From the NCBI GenBank assembly GCA_037903475.1, contig JBAJFG010000180.1, forward strand, positions 620,001-684,000: a DNA stretch of 64,000 nt. The letters are read 5' to 3'. This document shows, in pieces, positions 21,910 through 33,186 of this stretch (its first letter is position 1; every line of letters begins with the position of its first letter). Below the pieces are notes generated by a model. The model made no database searches and was not told where the DNA came from. It saw nothing but the letters and a program-made list of their open reading frames with translations. This DNA comes from Ancylostoma caninum. Taxonomy: Eukaryota > Nematoda > Chromadorea > Rhabditida > Ancylostomatidae. The translations under genes were made by a program, and so were the position numbers.

Positions 21910-22454
21910 TACCAGGAATTTCTTTGGAGGTATACGTTGTTCTGTTGTCTCGATTTGATGTTTTTGGTTCTTTGCTGGTCGGATGTGTGATTTCCTGATC
22001 TAGTTGAGAGTTTCGTTTCACTAAATCACGTTCTAGGCACGCGCTACTGATCTTTTCCAATCTTTCACTGGTTAGAGGTGTTATCTTGTGATTTCTGGGT
22101 GGGGGGGGGGGGGTCTTGCAACGACTTCACCACAAAACCACACCGGGATGTGAAAAATCATGTGTCGGAGCGGAGGACTACCTTACATTCACCTAGAAAC
22201 AATATCTCGCTGATCGAACGCTATTCTGAAGAATGTCTACGTGGAAGGGAAACGATTCGATAACTCAAATTCAGAAGAAAACCTCTGGATCAATATATGG
22301 ATGTGACGTGTATACCTACATTGTGTTCTTCCACGGCTCGGCTGGCAAGTCAGTTCACGTTCACATTTCCAACCGAATTCGTCTTATTCCATAGGTTTTG
22401 GGTCAAACTGCTCGAAAAACTATGGAACAGTGCCCAACTCCAGTGCGCAACATC
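21910..22454. other. Interior of the 3.9-kb element, right part
   Basis: No gene was recognised. A ~14-base G run lies at about 22102-22113. Confidence 0.4.
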
Positions 22455-22685
22455 AGCGAAACCATCGCGTCGCGTCTGCTAGCAGGCGCGACGCGAATTC
22501 GTCCCATCGCGTCGTTTTTTAAGAAAAAAGTATAAACAGGGCGCGACGTCGCCCCGCGACGTCGCGTCGCGATGGGAAACGCCAACTACCACATCGCGAC
22601 CATTGTTTGCGCATGCGTCCATTCGGGACCCATCGCATTTGAACAGTTTGCTGGGACGCGACGGTAGCGTCGCGCCGAAGTATAG
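22455..22685. repeat. Right subterminal CGCGACG repeat block
   Basis: GCGTCGCGTCTGCTAGCAGG, CCCATCGCGTCG, GGCGCGACGTCGCCCCGCGA and CGACGTCGCGTCGCGATGGG form overlapping inverted repeats. Together with 18790-18885 it brackets the element interior. Confidence 0.7.
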
Positions 22686-22696
22686 ACACTCCTTAC

Positions 22697-22905
22697 GGTA
22701 GAACAGGCGACTGCGCGCAAACGGGTAGAATTTATCAGCTAGGGTGCTTGGCATGCAGCGAGACTTGCATTGAGGAAACGAAGATTTCGGTCCGGAACCC
22801 TTCAATGGATAACAAAAATGAGTGTATTTCGATTACAAACGACTTCACGCCGTTCGTACCACTCTGTGAGCTATAAACTGCCTGCTATCGCCTCTTGAGG
22901 GCTTG
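22697..22905 (+). pseudogene. Penelope-like element copy 2, piece 3 (GIY-YIG end)
   Basis: Continues the PLE: YGRTGDCAQTGRIYQLGCLA then CSETCIEET, in which the conserved Tyr of the GIY-YIG region (TYIEETG in the other copy) is Cys. After an internal deletion it reads KISVRNPSMDNKNECISITN and ends PFVPLCEL with TAA. The whole ~60-codon stretch is one open frame here. Confidence 0.85.
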
Positions 22906-23350
22906 GTTATAATCAGGGTCAAGCATGACGATGGGAAAAACCGACCCTCAACTACGACCCCCCCCCCTATTCCCTCGTCCAACTCCACCTTTTCACGACC
23001 CCCCCCCCCCCCCTCCCTTCTGCTCCCGCATGTTTTCTCTGTACACTGAAGCACTGAACAGTTTCAAGGAAGAACATACAAAAATGAAGCACATTAAAAA
23101 CCCAAAGTCGAAACTAAAACAATCTTGAGGTCGATATACATCCTTCCTTATCCGATCGAACCAGACTGCCAGCAGGAACGATCATGTCATTAAGTGTCAA
23201 AACAGGACTGATTGGCAGCGCATGCGAAGAATCGGTTTCAGCGTTGGCATTTGCGCGCCCACGGGTTCGATTCCCGGCGCCTCCAGAAAATTTTTTGCAC
23301 GGGTTGGAACCGCTTCAGGATTTAGTGTGGAGTAAAGAGGATTTAAAGGC
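22905..23350 (+). repeat. tRNA-derived SINE-like repeat, copy 1
   Basis: Begins with TTATAATCAGGGTCAAGC, passes two C-rich runs, then has a tRNA-like module: GATTGGCAGCGCATGC (A-box-like, ~23209) and GGGTTCGATTCCCGGCG (near-consensus B box, ~23265), followed by TTTTTTGCACGGGTTGG. The same order of blocks appears in reverse complement at 24130-24460 and 24890-25220. The spacing of A and B boxes suits a pol III promoter; it cannot fold into a full normal tRNA with the loops visible here. Confidence 0.65.
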
Positions 23351-23398
23351 TTGAAAATGAAGTGAAAATGAAGTGAGGGAAGCGAAATCGATCGGTAA

Positions 23399-24070
23399 CA
23401 CATGCGAGAATTCGCCTAGAGGGGACGCCAGTTTGTGGAAAACTAGGGTTACTTGAACCTCGTACTGATCTATCTTCTGCCAGAGTTTCAATTTCCTAGA
23501 CCTTCATATGTTTTTGGGAAGCTTGATGGGAAATCGATGGGAAATTTGGCGAATTTCTCATCGATTTCCCATCTAAATTGCGGGAAAACGAGCGAACTTC
23601 GTGGAGCCAGACTGTACTCAAGTGGGAAATTTCCCCAACCAAAACTCATAAAAGAAAAGTTTTCGTGATGTCTGCAAATTGCTTCTCAGTGATTTGCCAA
23701 ACAGATTTACTCCATTTTCACCATCTGTTCAAATTGCGAGATTTTCACTTTTTCAACTCCCATGAAAAGGGTTTGCCTTTTACCGAAATTTCATTATCTT
23801 CACGTAATAGAGCTCCAAGCATTGATTCTTAATCCCCATTATCGCACCCCAATAATTGCTCCTGCTTGCATGAGTTAGACGGGAAATTTCCCCTCGGAGA
23901 CCGGAAAAATTGAAAAATTTCCCATCGAGCTCCCAAAAGCATATGAAGTTCTAGAAAATTAAAACTCTAGCAAAAGGTAGAGCTGGTCGTTCTCTATGGA
24001 TACATACGAGGTCTAGGTCACCCTTCTTTTCCACGTTCTGACGGGCCCTGCAGGCGAATTCTCGCATGTG
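23399..24070. mobile_element. 672-bp element with ~165-bp inverted ends
   Basis: CACATGCGAGAATTCGCCT starts the left end, and its reverse complement ends the right. Similarity continues for about 165 bp (for example CTTCATATG and TTTTGGGA) with many substitutions. No clear target-site duplication. Only short frames inside; presumably non-autonomous. Confidence 0.65.
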
Positions 24071-24129
24071 CATTCGATTGATCCTGCTATCACACTTCAT
24101 TCTTTTTACATTTCCACCCTCTTAGCTCC

Positions 24130-24889
24130 ACATTTGATTCTGAAGTGATTTCGGCCCGTGCAAAAATCTATTGAAGATGCCGGGAATCGAACCTGTGGGT
24201 GCGCTGAAGCTGATTCCTCTCATACGCTGCCAACCTGTCCTGTTTTGGCGCGTAATGACATGGTGGTTCATGCTGGCGAGTGCGGACCGTCATTTGTTAT
24301 AATATCATAAAACAATCACGAATTTACATACAATGATCAAGCCACCCCTCTACGTACCCCACCCACACCTCTGCAATACGACCCCCCCCCCCTTCCCAGC
24401 CTCCTCCCATACGACTCCCTCATGGGAAATCCCCATCGGACGCTTGACCCTGGTTATAATATTCGTAAAGAACGAAACAGGAGCTAGAAGATGACCTATG
24501 ATGTGCTATCAAACTTAGCTCAAATCCTCGTAAAAACTGAGTTGAGAAAAACCGCACGAACTTATTGCCCAACCCATTAAGTGACAGATTTCGGAAGTCC
24601 GGAAGTATAGGATACCCGATATCCTTACTGGTTCTGCTCATACATGAGCCTTGACTTTTGTTACACATGTCGTTGATGTATCAAAAATGCCAAACAGAAT
24701 CAGTCACATTCAACCTGGTCTTCACCTGCTCACATTTAATGTTGGCATCCAAGTTTTGGGATTGTTTACTGTTTCCCAGCAGCAAGTGGTCTTGTACCAG
24801 CATACTGTCCCGCAAAGATCGTACTTGTGAAATCAGTCAGCGTCATCGCACTGCTACTTCAATTAATTGCTGTGTTGATATTAAAAATA
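24130..24889. repeat. Tandem duplication, unit 1 (760 bp)
   Basis: Identical to 24890-25649 except for about four substitutions that I could see (near 24170, 24476, 24486 and 24870). It contains an inverted SINE-like copy at about 24130-24460 and a mariner-type end (ACCGCACGAACTTATTGCCC, about 24551). Confidence 0.95.
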
Positions 24890-25649
24890 ACATTTGATTC
24901 TGAAGTGATTTCGGCCCGTACAAAAATCTATTGAAGATGCCGGGAATCGAACCTGTGGGTGCGCTGAAGCTGATTCCTCTCATACGCTGCCAACCTGTCC
25001 TGTTTTGGCGCGTAATGACATGGTGGTTCATGCTGGCGAGTGCGGACCGTCATTTGTTATAATATCATAAAACAATCACGAATTTACATACAATGATCAA
25101 GCCACCCCTCTACGTACCCCACCCACACCTCTGCAATACGACCCCCCCCCCCTTCCCAGCCTCCTCCCATACGACTCCCTCATGGGAAATCCCCATCGGA
25201 CGCTTGACCCTGGTTATAATATTCGTAAAGAACGAAACAAGAGCTAGAAGATGATCTATGATGTGCTATCAAACTTAGCTCAAATCCTCGTAAAAACTGA
25301 GTTGAGAAAAACCGCACGAACTTATTGCCCAACCCATTAAGTGACAGATTTCGGAAGTCCGGAAGTATAGGATACCCGATATCCTTACTGGTTCTGCTCA
25401 TACATGAGCCTTGACTTTTGTTACACATGTCGTTGATGTATCAAAAATGCCAAACAGAATCAGTCACATTCAACCTGGTCTTCACCTGCTCACATTTAAT
25501 GTTGGCATCCAAGTTTTGGGATTGTTTACTGTTTCCCAGCAGCAAGTGGTCTTGTACCAGCATACTGTCCCGCAAAGATCGTACTTGTGAAATCAGTCAG
25601 CGTCATCGCACTGCTACTTCAATTAATTGGTGTGTTGATATTAAAAATA
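24890..25649. repeat. Tandem duplication, unit 2 (760 bp)
   Basis: Direct copy of 24130-24889; both units begin CATTTGATTCTGAAGTGATT after a shared A and end GATATTAAAAATAA. High identity means a recent event, or two haplotypes placed in series by assembly. Confidence 0.95.
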
Positions 25650-26229
25650 AGTGGTACTATTGCCTACAAGTTCGTCGCAAAAGAATTGCATGTGCAATAA
25701 ATTCTTGAGTTATTTGAATTGTGACACAGATGCTCGTAAAGGCGTTAAATACACATGTTCGAATGGGGGCGTTAAATACATATTAATTCATTTTGTTAAT
25801 TGTTTTACAACAGAATAGTATGAGAATGAGACCTCACAAAATGATATTAATGTATTTGAAACTGAAAACAGCAGAGGATCCTGAAGGAGTTGCTGAGAGA
25901 AGCAAAACCTGAATATTCGTGGTCTGGACGCAGTTCGATACACAAGTGCTATCGTTTTGGCATCTGCAGTGGTATTACGTTCTGAGCTCGGAAGTTTTTC
26001 TGCGACCAATCACGCTTTAAACAAAAAAGAGCAATTTCTTTCATTTCCATTTCATACGTCTAACGACGTGCTCAAACAAAAGAAGAAGAAAAAAAAGGAA
26101 CACTATAAATTCCAACTGGGATTAGAACAGAACAAACGACCAAACGGATTGAACACTGAGTACCGGACCCTTCCAGCCAGCTAATTCAACAAATGCTCGA
26201 AAAAATGCAATTTGCATCCCAAATGTCTA
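25650..26229. other. Intergenic, nothing recognised
   Basis: Short frames only. Confidence 0.4.
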
Positions 26230-26520
26230 ATGATCTGATCCACTGTCGGTGCCGAGCAAGGTATAGTACTCAGAAGGAGTCTAGTATCTTGAGAGGGAGA
26301 TCGATACGAAAGCCTAAAGGCGTACCCACAACAGCCGGCTGTGAGCCCTTTGCCGGTGCCACCGTCGTGGAACCGGCGAGCTGGGTGACGAGCATGAGGC
26401 TGTTAGTACGAGCTGACCCACCGGGAAGAGGAATAGTCTTCTTGAAGAGTAGGACTAGTTCGAGGCGGTCGCAGATTGGTCGGAACATGGCAGAATTAGG
26501 AGATCCCCGCCATTGGAGAG
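26230..26520. other. GC-rich segment, possible exon or repeat
   Basis: This block stands out in base composition from its flanks. On the minus strand it has a 72-codon frame (26270-26488) rich in third-position G/C, containing KKTIPLPGGSARTNS and TTVAPAKGSQPAVVGTPLG. On the plus strand the same bases are also open for 132 codons. No family was recognised. It could be an exon, an untranslated segment of an RTE element, or another repeat. Confidence 0.35.
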
Positions 26521-26892
26521 ACCTTAACAGCCAAAATCCTAAAAAAAAAAAACGGAAGTTTTCAAAATTAACAGTGAATTTGAGTAATTAAAAACTAATG
26601 CTTTCAGCAAACAGCAATAAAATTGACAGGTGAAATTAATGTAGCATAAAATTTCCGTCCATTTTTTGAAATAATTCCGTGAAATTTTTCCGGAGGAAAT
26701 GGAAGGTGGAGCGAGACTATCACTGCACTGTCTGCACAGATAATCGACATCCATGATTTGTAGTGGTATTGTTTGTGGGTTCAATTTCAACGAATTTTTA
26801 CTATTTTAGCAGGGATAGTTGGGACTCCTTCATTCAATCCTGTAGTCAGAACTGCAGTTAAATTCCTCTTCATGGATGACTTCGTATCTGTG

Positions 26893-27131
26893 ACAGACGT
26901 AGCCCCGTAGAGAACGGCTTGCCGAAATTTTGAAACTACTTTATGAGGTGGATTGTAGAGTAATCTCATAGTTTTGTGTAAGCTTAATTTTCATTGTTTA
27001 CCTTCATTGTGATATTTTTACATATTTACAGTTAATTAATTCACATCAGAATAAATATTTTTAGTGTTTACACTCATCCGTCTGAGTCCCCGAAGTGGTG
27101 GAGTTGCCATTTTTCCCACGCCCGCTCCCCC
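26893..27131. mobile_element. Diverged hAT-type MITE relative
   Basis: Blocks in the same order as the well-defined MITE at 62957-63231: GGCTTGCCGAAATTTTGAAA (there GGCTCGCCAAATTTTCGAAA), an AT-rich middle, GAGTCCCCGAAGTGG (there GGGTCCCCAAAGCGG) and TTTTTCCCACGCCCGC. The ends are too diverged to fix the boundaries or a target duplication. Confidence 0.45.
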
Positions 27132-28185
27132 CTAGCTTGCCACTCGTGCTTGCGGCATTGATGTGTATTCATAATTGTTATTAGATGGACATGGGAATTG
27201 TGGAGAACCACTGACAACTCCCGGTTCCATATGAGTACTGATGGGGAGAGCGATACTTCTATTTGCTACGCTGACAAAGGCTTGTGTTGAACTCACTGGC
27301 AGCGGATTCCAGGATTGGGTTAACATGTACATACTACATACTCCTTGAAGTAACACTTACGGAAATCGTTGTATTGGAGATTTTGTTATACTTTAGTATT
27401 TTAAGGCACGTAAAACTAAACATCTGAGGATGAGATAGCGTGAAATACATCAGTTCTGCTCATAGCGTAAGTAAGTGTTGTCGCTCCAGATTTCTCTTTG
27501 TCAAGCTGGTTCCTCGTTTATTTAGCAAATGGGTTTATTGGCTCAGAACGAAATGGGAATTGATTTTACAGGAAGCAATTCAACGTGCACACATACCGTT
27601 TATGATCACAGCGGTATTGACGGCACCAAGGTAGCTCATCTATGTACTATGTATCATTCTTCACTAGAAGTAACTAATGAAACGTACAAATCAGGAAACC
27701 TAGAAACCGTGTTTTGCCTGAAATTGAAGGATGCAAATCCAACAATTAAGACATGCATTTTGCTTTGGGTTTTGCATGGTTACAGGGCATTCACCTTGGA
27801 GTAAACATCGCGCGCGATCTGATCCATTCCAATAGATCAAATTCTCAGTTGAAAGACTATGTGAAAGCGGAGGTTCCAGCAATTCGCACATAGCCTTTGT
27901 ACTGGGTCCGCAATTGCACCGATCTTTACTCCCGGAAAAACACCCTGTATATATGGATTTTGCACGGGTCTGCATGCGTTTTACATGGATTTGATCATTG
28001 GTAGTATAGAACTATTGATTAAAAAGTTGCACGAGCACGCATGTCTTGATCGTGGGATTTGCATCTTTCGATCACATGCAGAGTACGGTTTTCAAGTTTC
28101 CTGAGAATGTAAAGTAGAAGCATACTAATGAGGTTGCGATTTAATGTAGGGCGCTGGATAGCTTATTTCTGCTTGGTGACCTTGA
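27132..28185. other. Intergenic; isolated MITE-like end
   Basis: CTTGAAGTAACACTTACGGA at about 27343 resembles the piggyBac-like MITE end without a partner. A plus-strand frame at 27529-27804 contains LKDANPTIKTCILLWVLHGY but no recognisable domain or clean splice pair. Confidence 0.35.
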
Positions 28186-28888
28186 AAGCAGCACTCCCGG
28201 AAATCTCTGTGACGGAGATTCAGTCATATTTTGGGGTTCGAAGAGACGTAGAACAACCCACCAACCTACCTCATGCTGGAGTAGCGCGAAACGCGCGATC
28301 ATTTAATATTTCACATTTATTGCACGTGCAAGGCACATGTACTGAGGATCAAACAAAAAGGGAAAAAAAATAAAAGTCAAATCCAGATCGATCTGTGGAA
28401 TCAGGATGTTGTCTTCTGCCTGTCTCATTGCGTCCCGTTGAATTCGTGAGGCCAGACAGAAGCCACACACGCCTCCACATATGCCCGAGCCAGCAGCCAG
28501 CGTATATACTTATGGTGGACGCTCGTCAAATTTGACGCGTCGGCCCGAAATTTCACGAAGTATTCGCGATGTCTCGATGCGGCAAAGATCGGAAAGCAGT
28601 TTTGTTCGCGCTGCCATCGCGACGGCAAAACTAGGAACATTCGCTTCCTGCCCAGAATTCTCTTCTCCTCTCAATTCTGCTTTGTATATCACTGCGTCAA
28701 ACTTGACGCGCATCAACCATAAATAACGCCTAAGTAGACGCAGTCGAACCACAAAAAGACAAAGCTGACATAACCTCTACGGCAATACCACCGCAGGATG
28801 ATGGACTACTTACTGTAATGATCACATAGTAATCGATTTCACGCTAAACGACACACTTCAGAAGTGAAAATTTCCGTGAGTGCTACCT
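28186..28888. mobile_element. piggyBac-like MITE, 703 bp, TTGA duplication
   Basis: TTGA at 28182-28185 and 28889-28892 flank ends AAGCAGCACTCCCGGAAAT and, inverted, AGGTAGCACTCACGGAAAT, matching the MITE at 1742-2162 (AGGCAGCACTCACGG). The same inner block CACTTCTGA...GTCG follows. The paired TTGA suggests a non-canonical TTAA-like target or parallel mutation. Confidence 0.68.
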
Positions 28889-29088
28889 TTGACTTTTGCC
28901 TTTGACTGTATCTTTGGAGCATGGGACTGAACCAATTTTTACTCATGGAACCGTCAAAGGAGTTTCCGGCTTCAGAAGAATCCCGAAAAATGAAATGCAT
29001 ATTATGGGTGCCACCAAATGTATTTACTCAGCATGAAGCTTCGCAACTGCAAGTTGGATAAATCATTTCCTCTTGCTTACGATTGTGA

Positions 29089-29529
29089 TTACGAGCTGTT
29101 CACGGAGTATACGGTTTTTGCGGGAACTGCTTTCTTAGTAAAACTTTTAATGAATAGTCGTGATTGAATCCTGGGCCCGTAGTAATCTCCCAAGAGCTGA
29201 GGCTGCCAGCCGACGTTCGTAGTCTTGGAGGCGAGCTCAGCCGAGCGGCACCCGCGTATACACTGTTGCGGTAAAATGGTCACTCTAGAAGACCACTGCC
29301 GTTGAGTTGCTCTTCGAGAATAGTATCGGCTTTGCTGGTATTCTATAAAAGAGAAGTTAAGGACTGCATATGTTTCTAGTATAGTTTCCATTTCTACTCG
29401 TGGAGAAGAATTCTGTCCAGCTTTTTCTGGTCTTGAAAATAACACATGTAATGCAGCAGTCGCTATTGTTGATACACCCATGAAGGCGGCATTTTGGTAC
29501 GGAAATATCACGAAATTGATTTCAGGCAT
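29089..29529 (-). CDS. Hypothetical ORF, 146 codons
   Basis: Starts MPEINFVIFPYQNAAFMGVS, continues TIATAALHVLFSRPEKAGQN and has PRVEMETILETYAVLNFSF. The first half looks protein-like (a hydrophobic stretch at residues ~12-30, mixed codon endings), the second half less so, so a real exon might end near residue 68. No family was recognised. No clear upstream or downstream exon was identified. Confidence 0.3.
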   Translation of the reverse strand: MPEINFVIFPYQNAAFMGVSTIATAALHVLFSRPEKAGQNSSPRVEMETILETYAVLNFSFIEYQQSRYYSRRATQRQWSSRVTILPQQCIRGCRSAELASKTTNVGWQPQLLGDYYGPRIQSRLFIKSFTKKAVPAKTVYSVNSS

Positions 29530-30345
29530 ACTAGTCCCGTTAATCTTTGGCTAGCAGTGTCACCTAGAGCATCAAGGATTTGTACGAGCAATGTAATCCC
29601 AAAATTTCAGGTGCTCCAGTGAGGATGATGCGGGATGAAGTGAGGGGCGGGAATAAGATGGTGGGGGGGGGGGGGGTGAGAGAGAGAGAGAATTCGTAGA
29701 GCAGACGAAATGTTGGGCCAACTCATTATAGTGACGGAGGTCACCGCCCTAAAACACCTCTCTTGTAGCTTGCAATGATCTCTGAGACGTACGTAGCTCG
29801 GTCCTGTTGAACCACATCAAGTTTTTCGAGCAGCTGCAGCTATCTGCAAACAAATCGCTGCAATTCCGCATGGAATGATCCGCTGTGGAATTCAGGAATC
29901 AGTGAGCAGTTGCCCATCGACAGAAGTTACCACCATTTAGAAGACGTTTTGATAGAGATCGAGAAGCTGTTCCATGGATTCAGTGAGACGGTGGAATAGA
30001 ATTTAAGATTCAATAAGAGCTCCTTTTGTAATTTTGGGGAATATTCTGAAGATCATTCTTCCCCTCAAAGTGAAGCAAGATTTGAAGTTGTCGTGGTTAA
30101 AAACACGAGTTTTGTCCTGAGTGCGATAGCACTAAGGGAAACACTCCACATCATCGATCGGTATTGATAACAAATTGCGAATAAACTGAAAAGTACACGG
30201 AGAAGAACCATATCCATGTAACTTTACTGAGCTGTAGAGTTCAGCAACGTTCTGGATCAGAGTAAGCAATGCAGGTAATTGCAGTTGGGATAGAAATGCC
30301 TCCATCTTTCTACAGACGTATAAATACAGTGCGTAGTGCTTTCAC
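29530..30345. other. Intergenic with poly-G and GA tract
   Basis: A ~15-base G run followed by GAGAGAGAGAGAG at about 29662-29692. No gene. Confidence 0.5.
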
Positions 30346-30534
30346 TATATATGACGTGCCAACTAATTTGTCCTCGCAAAAATGCAAAGTAGAAAGTGAG
30401 TGACAAAATCCGAACGGTTCGAGTTATGCTACCATTTCATTTTCACTGTGCCATACCCCGAACGGTCCAGATAGTGGCATTCATTCCCAACTTGCATTTT
30501 TACACGGACAAATTAGTTGGCAGTGTCATATATA
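30346..30534. repeat. Foldback MITE-like element, ~189 bp
   Basis: TATATATGACGTGCCAACTA, then ATTTGTCC and AAAAATGCAA on the left; the reverse complement (TATATATGACACTGCCAACT inward) on the right. Arms ~48 bp with few mismatches. No TSD was resolved. Confidence 0.65.
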
Positions 30535-30639
30535 TTGCTGAAGCAAACATCGTTGCATCGGGGAAAACGTTGAAAGTATGTCATCTTTCTGCTTCTACCG
30601 AAGGCAATTTATTTACTTCACAAAGCTAGTAATTAGGTG

Positions 30640-33042
30640 TCTACTGCATTAAAAATACTTGCGAGCTTATCTTAGAAATGAACTTTGTCAATAATTTCTG
30701 CACATGCAAAGACGTCGATAGTTTCCCCTTTATTAAATCTTTTCCTTGATTCTTCTACAACTCCTCTTTACGATGACGAGCCCTTACTAACAAGCGAAGT
30801 GCACGAAATTAAGCTGCTAATCCAACACGACACCTATACGGTTAGAGGGCCCGTCCAAAATGGTGTATTACTTAAAATCTGTCAAATTATCTACAGGAGC
30901 TCAGAAACAATGCAGGCAGAAGCACTCAGCAGAACTTGATTCTGCGTGTATATTTACAAGAAGCGAGAGACTTGCGTTCAAGTCTCAACCTACTGCTACT
31001 GCTGATTCGGGCATTCGTGCAGCTTGCATTCGTACAGTCCTGTCATAAGCCACTGCAACAGAGACAAGACTCATGGAGATGAAAACAGATCTGAGATCAG
31101 CGCGAGCTGCACAATGTAGTGTACACCAAGCAATAGTCCTGTGCTATCTGTAATATCCTTCCCTTGCCAACATGGCTGGAAATCATCTGCGTGGGATTCT
31201 GAGCTTCTGTAAGCCATTTAGCAGCTATGTGGTATGGGCCGTAACTTCATGATAGACAGGCTCTCCATTCATAGACGTGGGTCTCGTCATGGAGCAAGCA
31301 GCTTTTCTTCGTGCACTTCCCTTGTTGGGTCAGAGCTCTCTATAGAAATTATCTACATTTTCTTCCCGAAGATCAGTAGCCTGGAATTTGCTAATAAGAG
31401 AGAAGAGGGTTCAACATATTCGATTCTAGTCCCAATTCTGACAAACTGTAGAGTTACGGACTCAAAAATTTATAATTAACACATACAAGATCAGAACTTA
31501 TAGTTGAAAACAAAATTAAACTTCTCCAGACTCAAGCATATCCTCATGGTACTATAAGTATGTTACATAACATAAGTTTTTTTTAGTGATTGGATAACCT
31601 CCCTTTGGGTTGTCTTCATTTTTGAATCCCAGGAGTGTTCACCTTCCACTAGAAAACATAGCCGATGCAACAAAACATCACCAAAAGGTTTCACCAAATT
31701 TCTCCGATCACGCTTGTCTTCAAGAGCTCTTTCTGGATGCTAAAACTATGTGCGATGTATAATCCACCACCATACGAGTCCTGCAACCAACATGGATTAG
31801 TTACTTTTCCAGAGAGTTGCGTTTTGTATTAGTTCTATTATCTTGCAGGCGCATCGAGTTTCGTGTTCGGTGATATGCATGCGTATAAATGGCTTTCAAA
31901 TATTTGCCGGTTTTCTCTTGCATAACACTGTTGTAAGGTGATACGATGAATGAGTGACGCAGCACCCAACTCTGAATAGGAGAGATGCGCACATTCTAAT
32001 GGAGAGCGCAATTTGTCGCTGTCATATGATACCTCATAGACGACAGCCTCAGCCAAGATTCATTGCATTTAAGACAACCTCTTAGGAACGGCGTAAGTGG
32101 ACTTGCGCACACCCTCTCACCGGAAAGTCGGCCTTAAGAAAGTTGAAAGGGATCTGTTTCTGTTGATTTTCCCAAGGTCTGCATATCAAAACATTACAGC
32201 TCACTGTTTCCTGAACATTTTCCACGATTGTCCTAATATCTCCACAGCACTGGCAGTAATGAGCCCTTGGAATCAGCAACGAGCCCCTGAAACCTTTTTC
32301 GAGAGATCCAGAGCACCTGACAATGGCCGAAGCGATTTATGATGTTCTGCTATCGGACTGTTTTCCAACGGCTTCGCTCCCTCTCCGACGCTTCCATCTT
32401 AACCGCAATCGAACAGCGATTAGCTAGAGAAGCTGCAGTGTCTGCTCTTCTCTATTTGTGTGTTTGATTGAATGAAGAACCATCGAATGCTACCGTAATC
32501 CCCTTGAGATTATTGATAGGCGCGATCGGCGATAACATGACAGTACAAACACAAATCGCTTACGCCAATAAGCTTCGCGAATGATGAAAAACTGGTCATT
32601 CACATTCGTTCGAGCTCTATGGACGAGAAGTGAGAAAAACGTGGGCAGCACATTTCTAACCTTCGCTTCCTCGTTCTCGTTACTTCACGTTACTCGCTGC
32701 ATTTCCACGCGAAAATCACACTTTTCGAAAGGCATTCTAGCATTAATGAAAAGCTGTAAAACTTGATTCGAATTTGGACTATGTGGTCTTCAATGGTGTG
32801 GTGATATAATGCTGAGGTTGCTGATGATGTACCGCGTATAAGCTCCCCGAAATTCATTGCATACTCGGCAAGTTGGCGGCTCTCTCACTAGCCGTGGTAG
32901 AGCGGAACTTGCGAAATGTATCAATTTGTCAATGGTAGCGTTTTTGTTCGTCTCGATCGGCTCGGATCGGTACACGAAGTAAACGGCGCGAACAGGCGCA
33001 CACACACCGTAGTGCATGATACATTTGTGAAAGCACGCGCGA
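30640..33042. other. Intergenic upstream of the homeobox gene
   Basis: Only short frames. Composition becomes GC-rich from about 32900 towards the proposed first exon, which may mark the promoter and 5' leader. No conserved promoter motif is identifiable by eye. Confidence 0.35.
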
Positions 33043-33186
33043 ATGAGAGTGCGCGCTACCGTAGCTGATCCGCCCTCCCGCTCCGAGAAGCACCCATCGG
33101 GGAAAGGACTCGCCCGACCGACTCTTCTCCTGGATCGTTCTCCACCGCCATTCTCTCGACCGGCAATCAAACAATTCTTTGCAAGG

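Larger units (their letters stand above)
18776..22693. mobile_element. 3918-bp element, TAC duplication, CpG-rich ends
   Basis: The outer ends are AGGAGTG(G/T)(T/C)TATAC in inverse orientation, followed on both sides by CGCGACGC-rich sequence. TAC at 18773-18775 recurs at 22694-22696. Removing it rejoins the PLE frame (...TGTTCGTAC then GGTAGAACAGGCGACTG), and the intact order is visible in the minus-strand PLE copy (TGTCCATACGGTAGAAC). No transposase was recognised outside the nested mariner, so net element length is about 2.57 kb. The 3-bp duplication recalls PIF/Harbinger or CACTA elements, but the termini do not match either well, so the superfamily is open. Confidence 0.8.
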
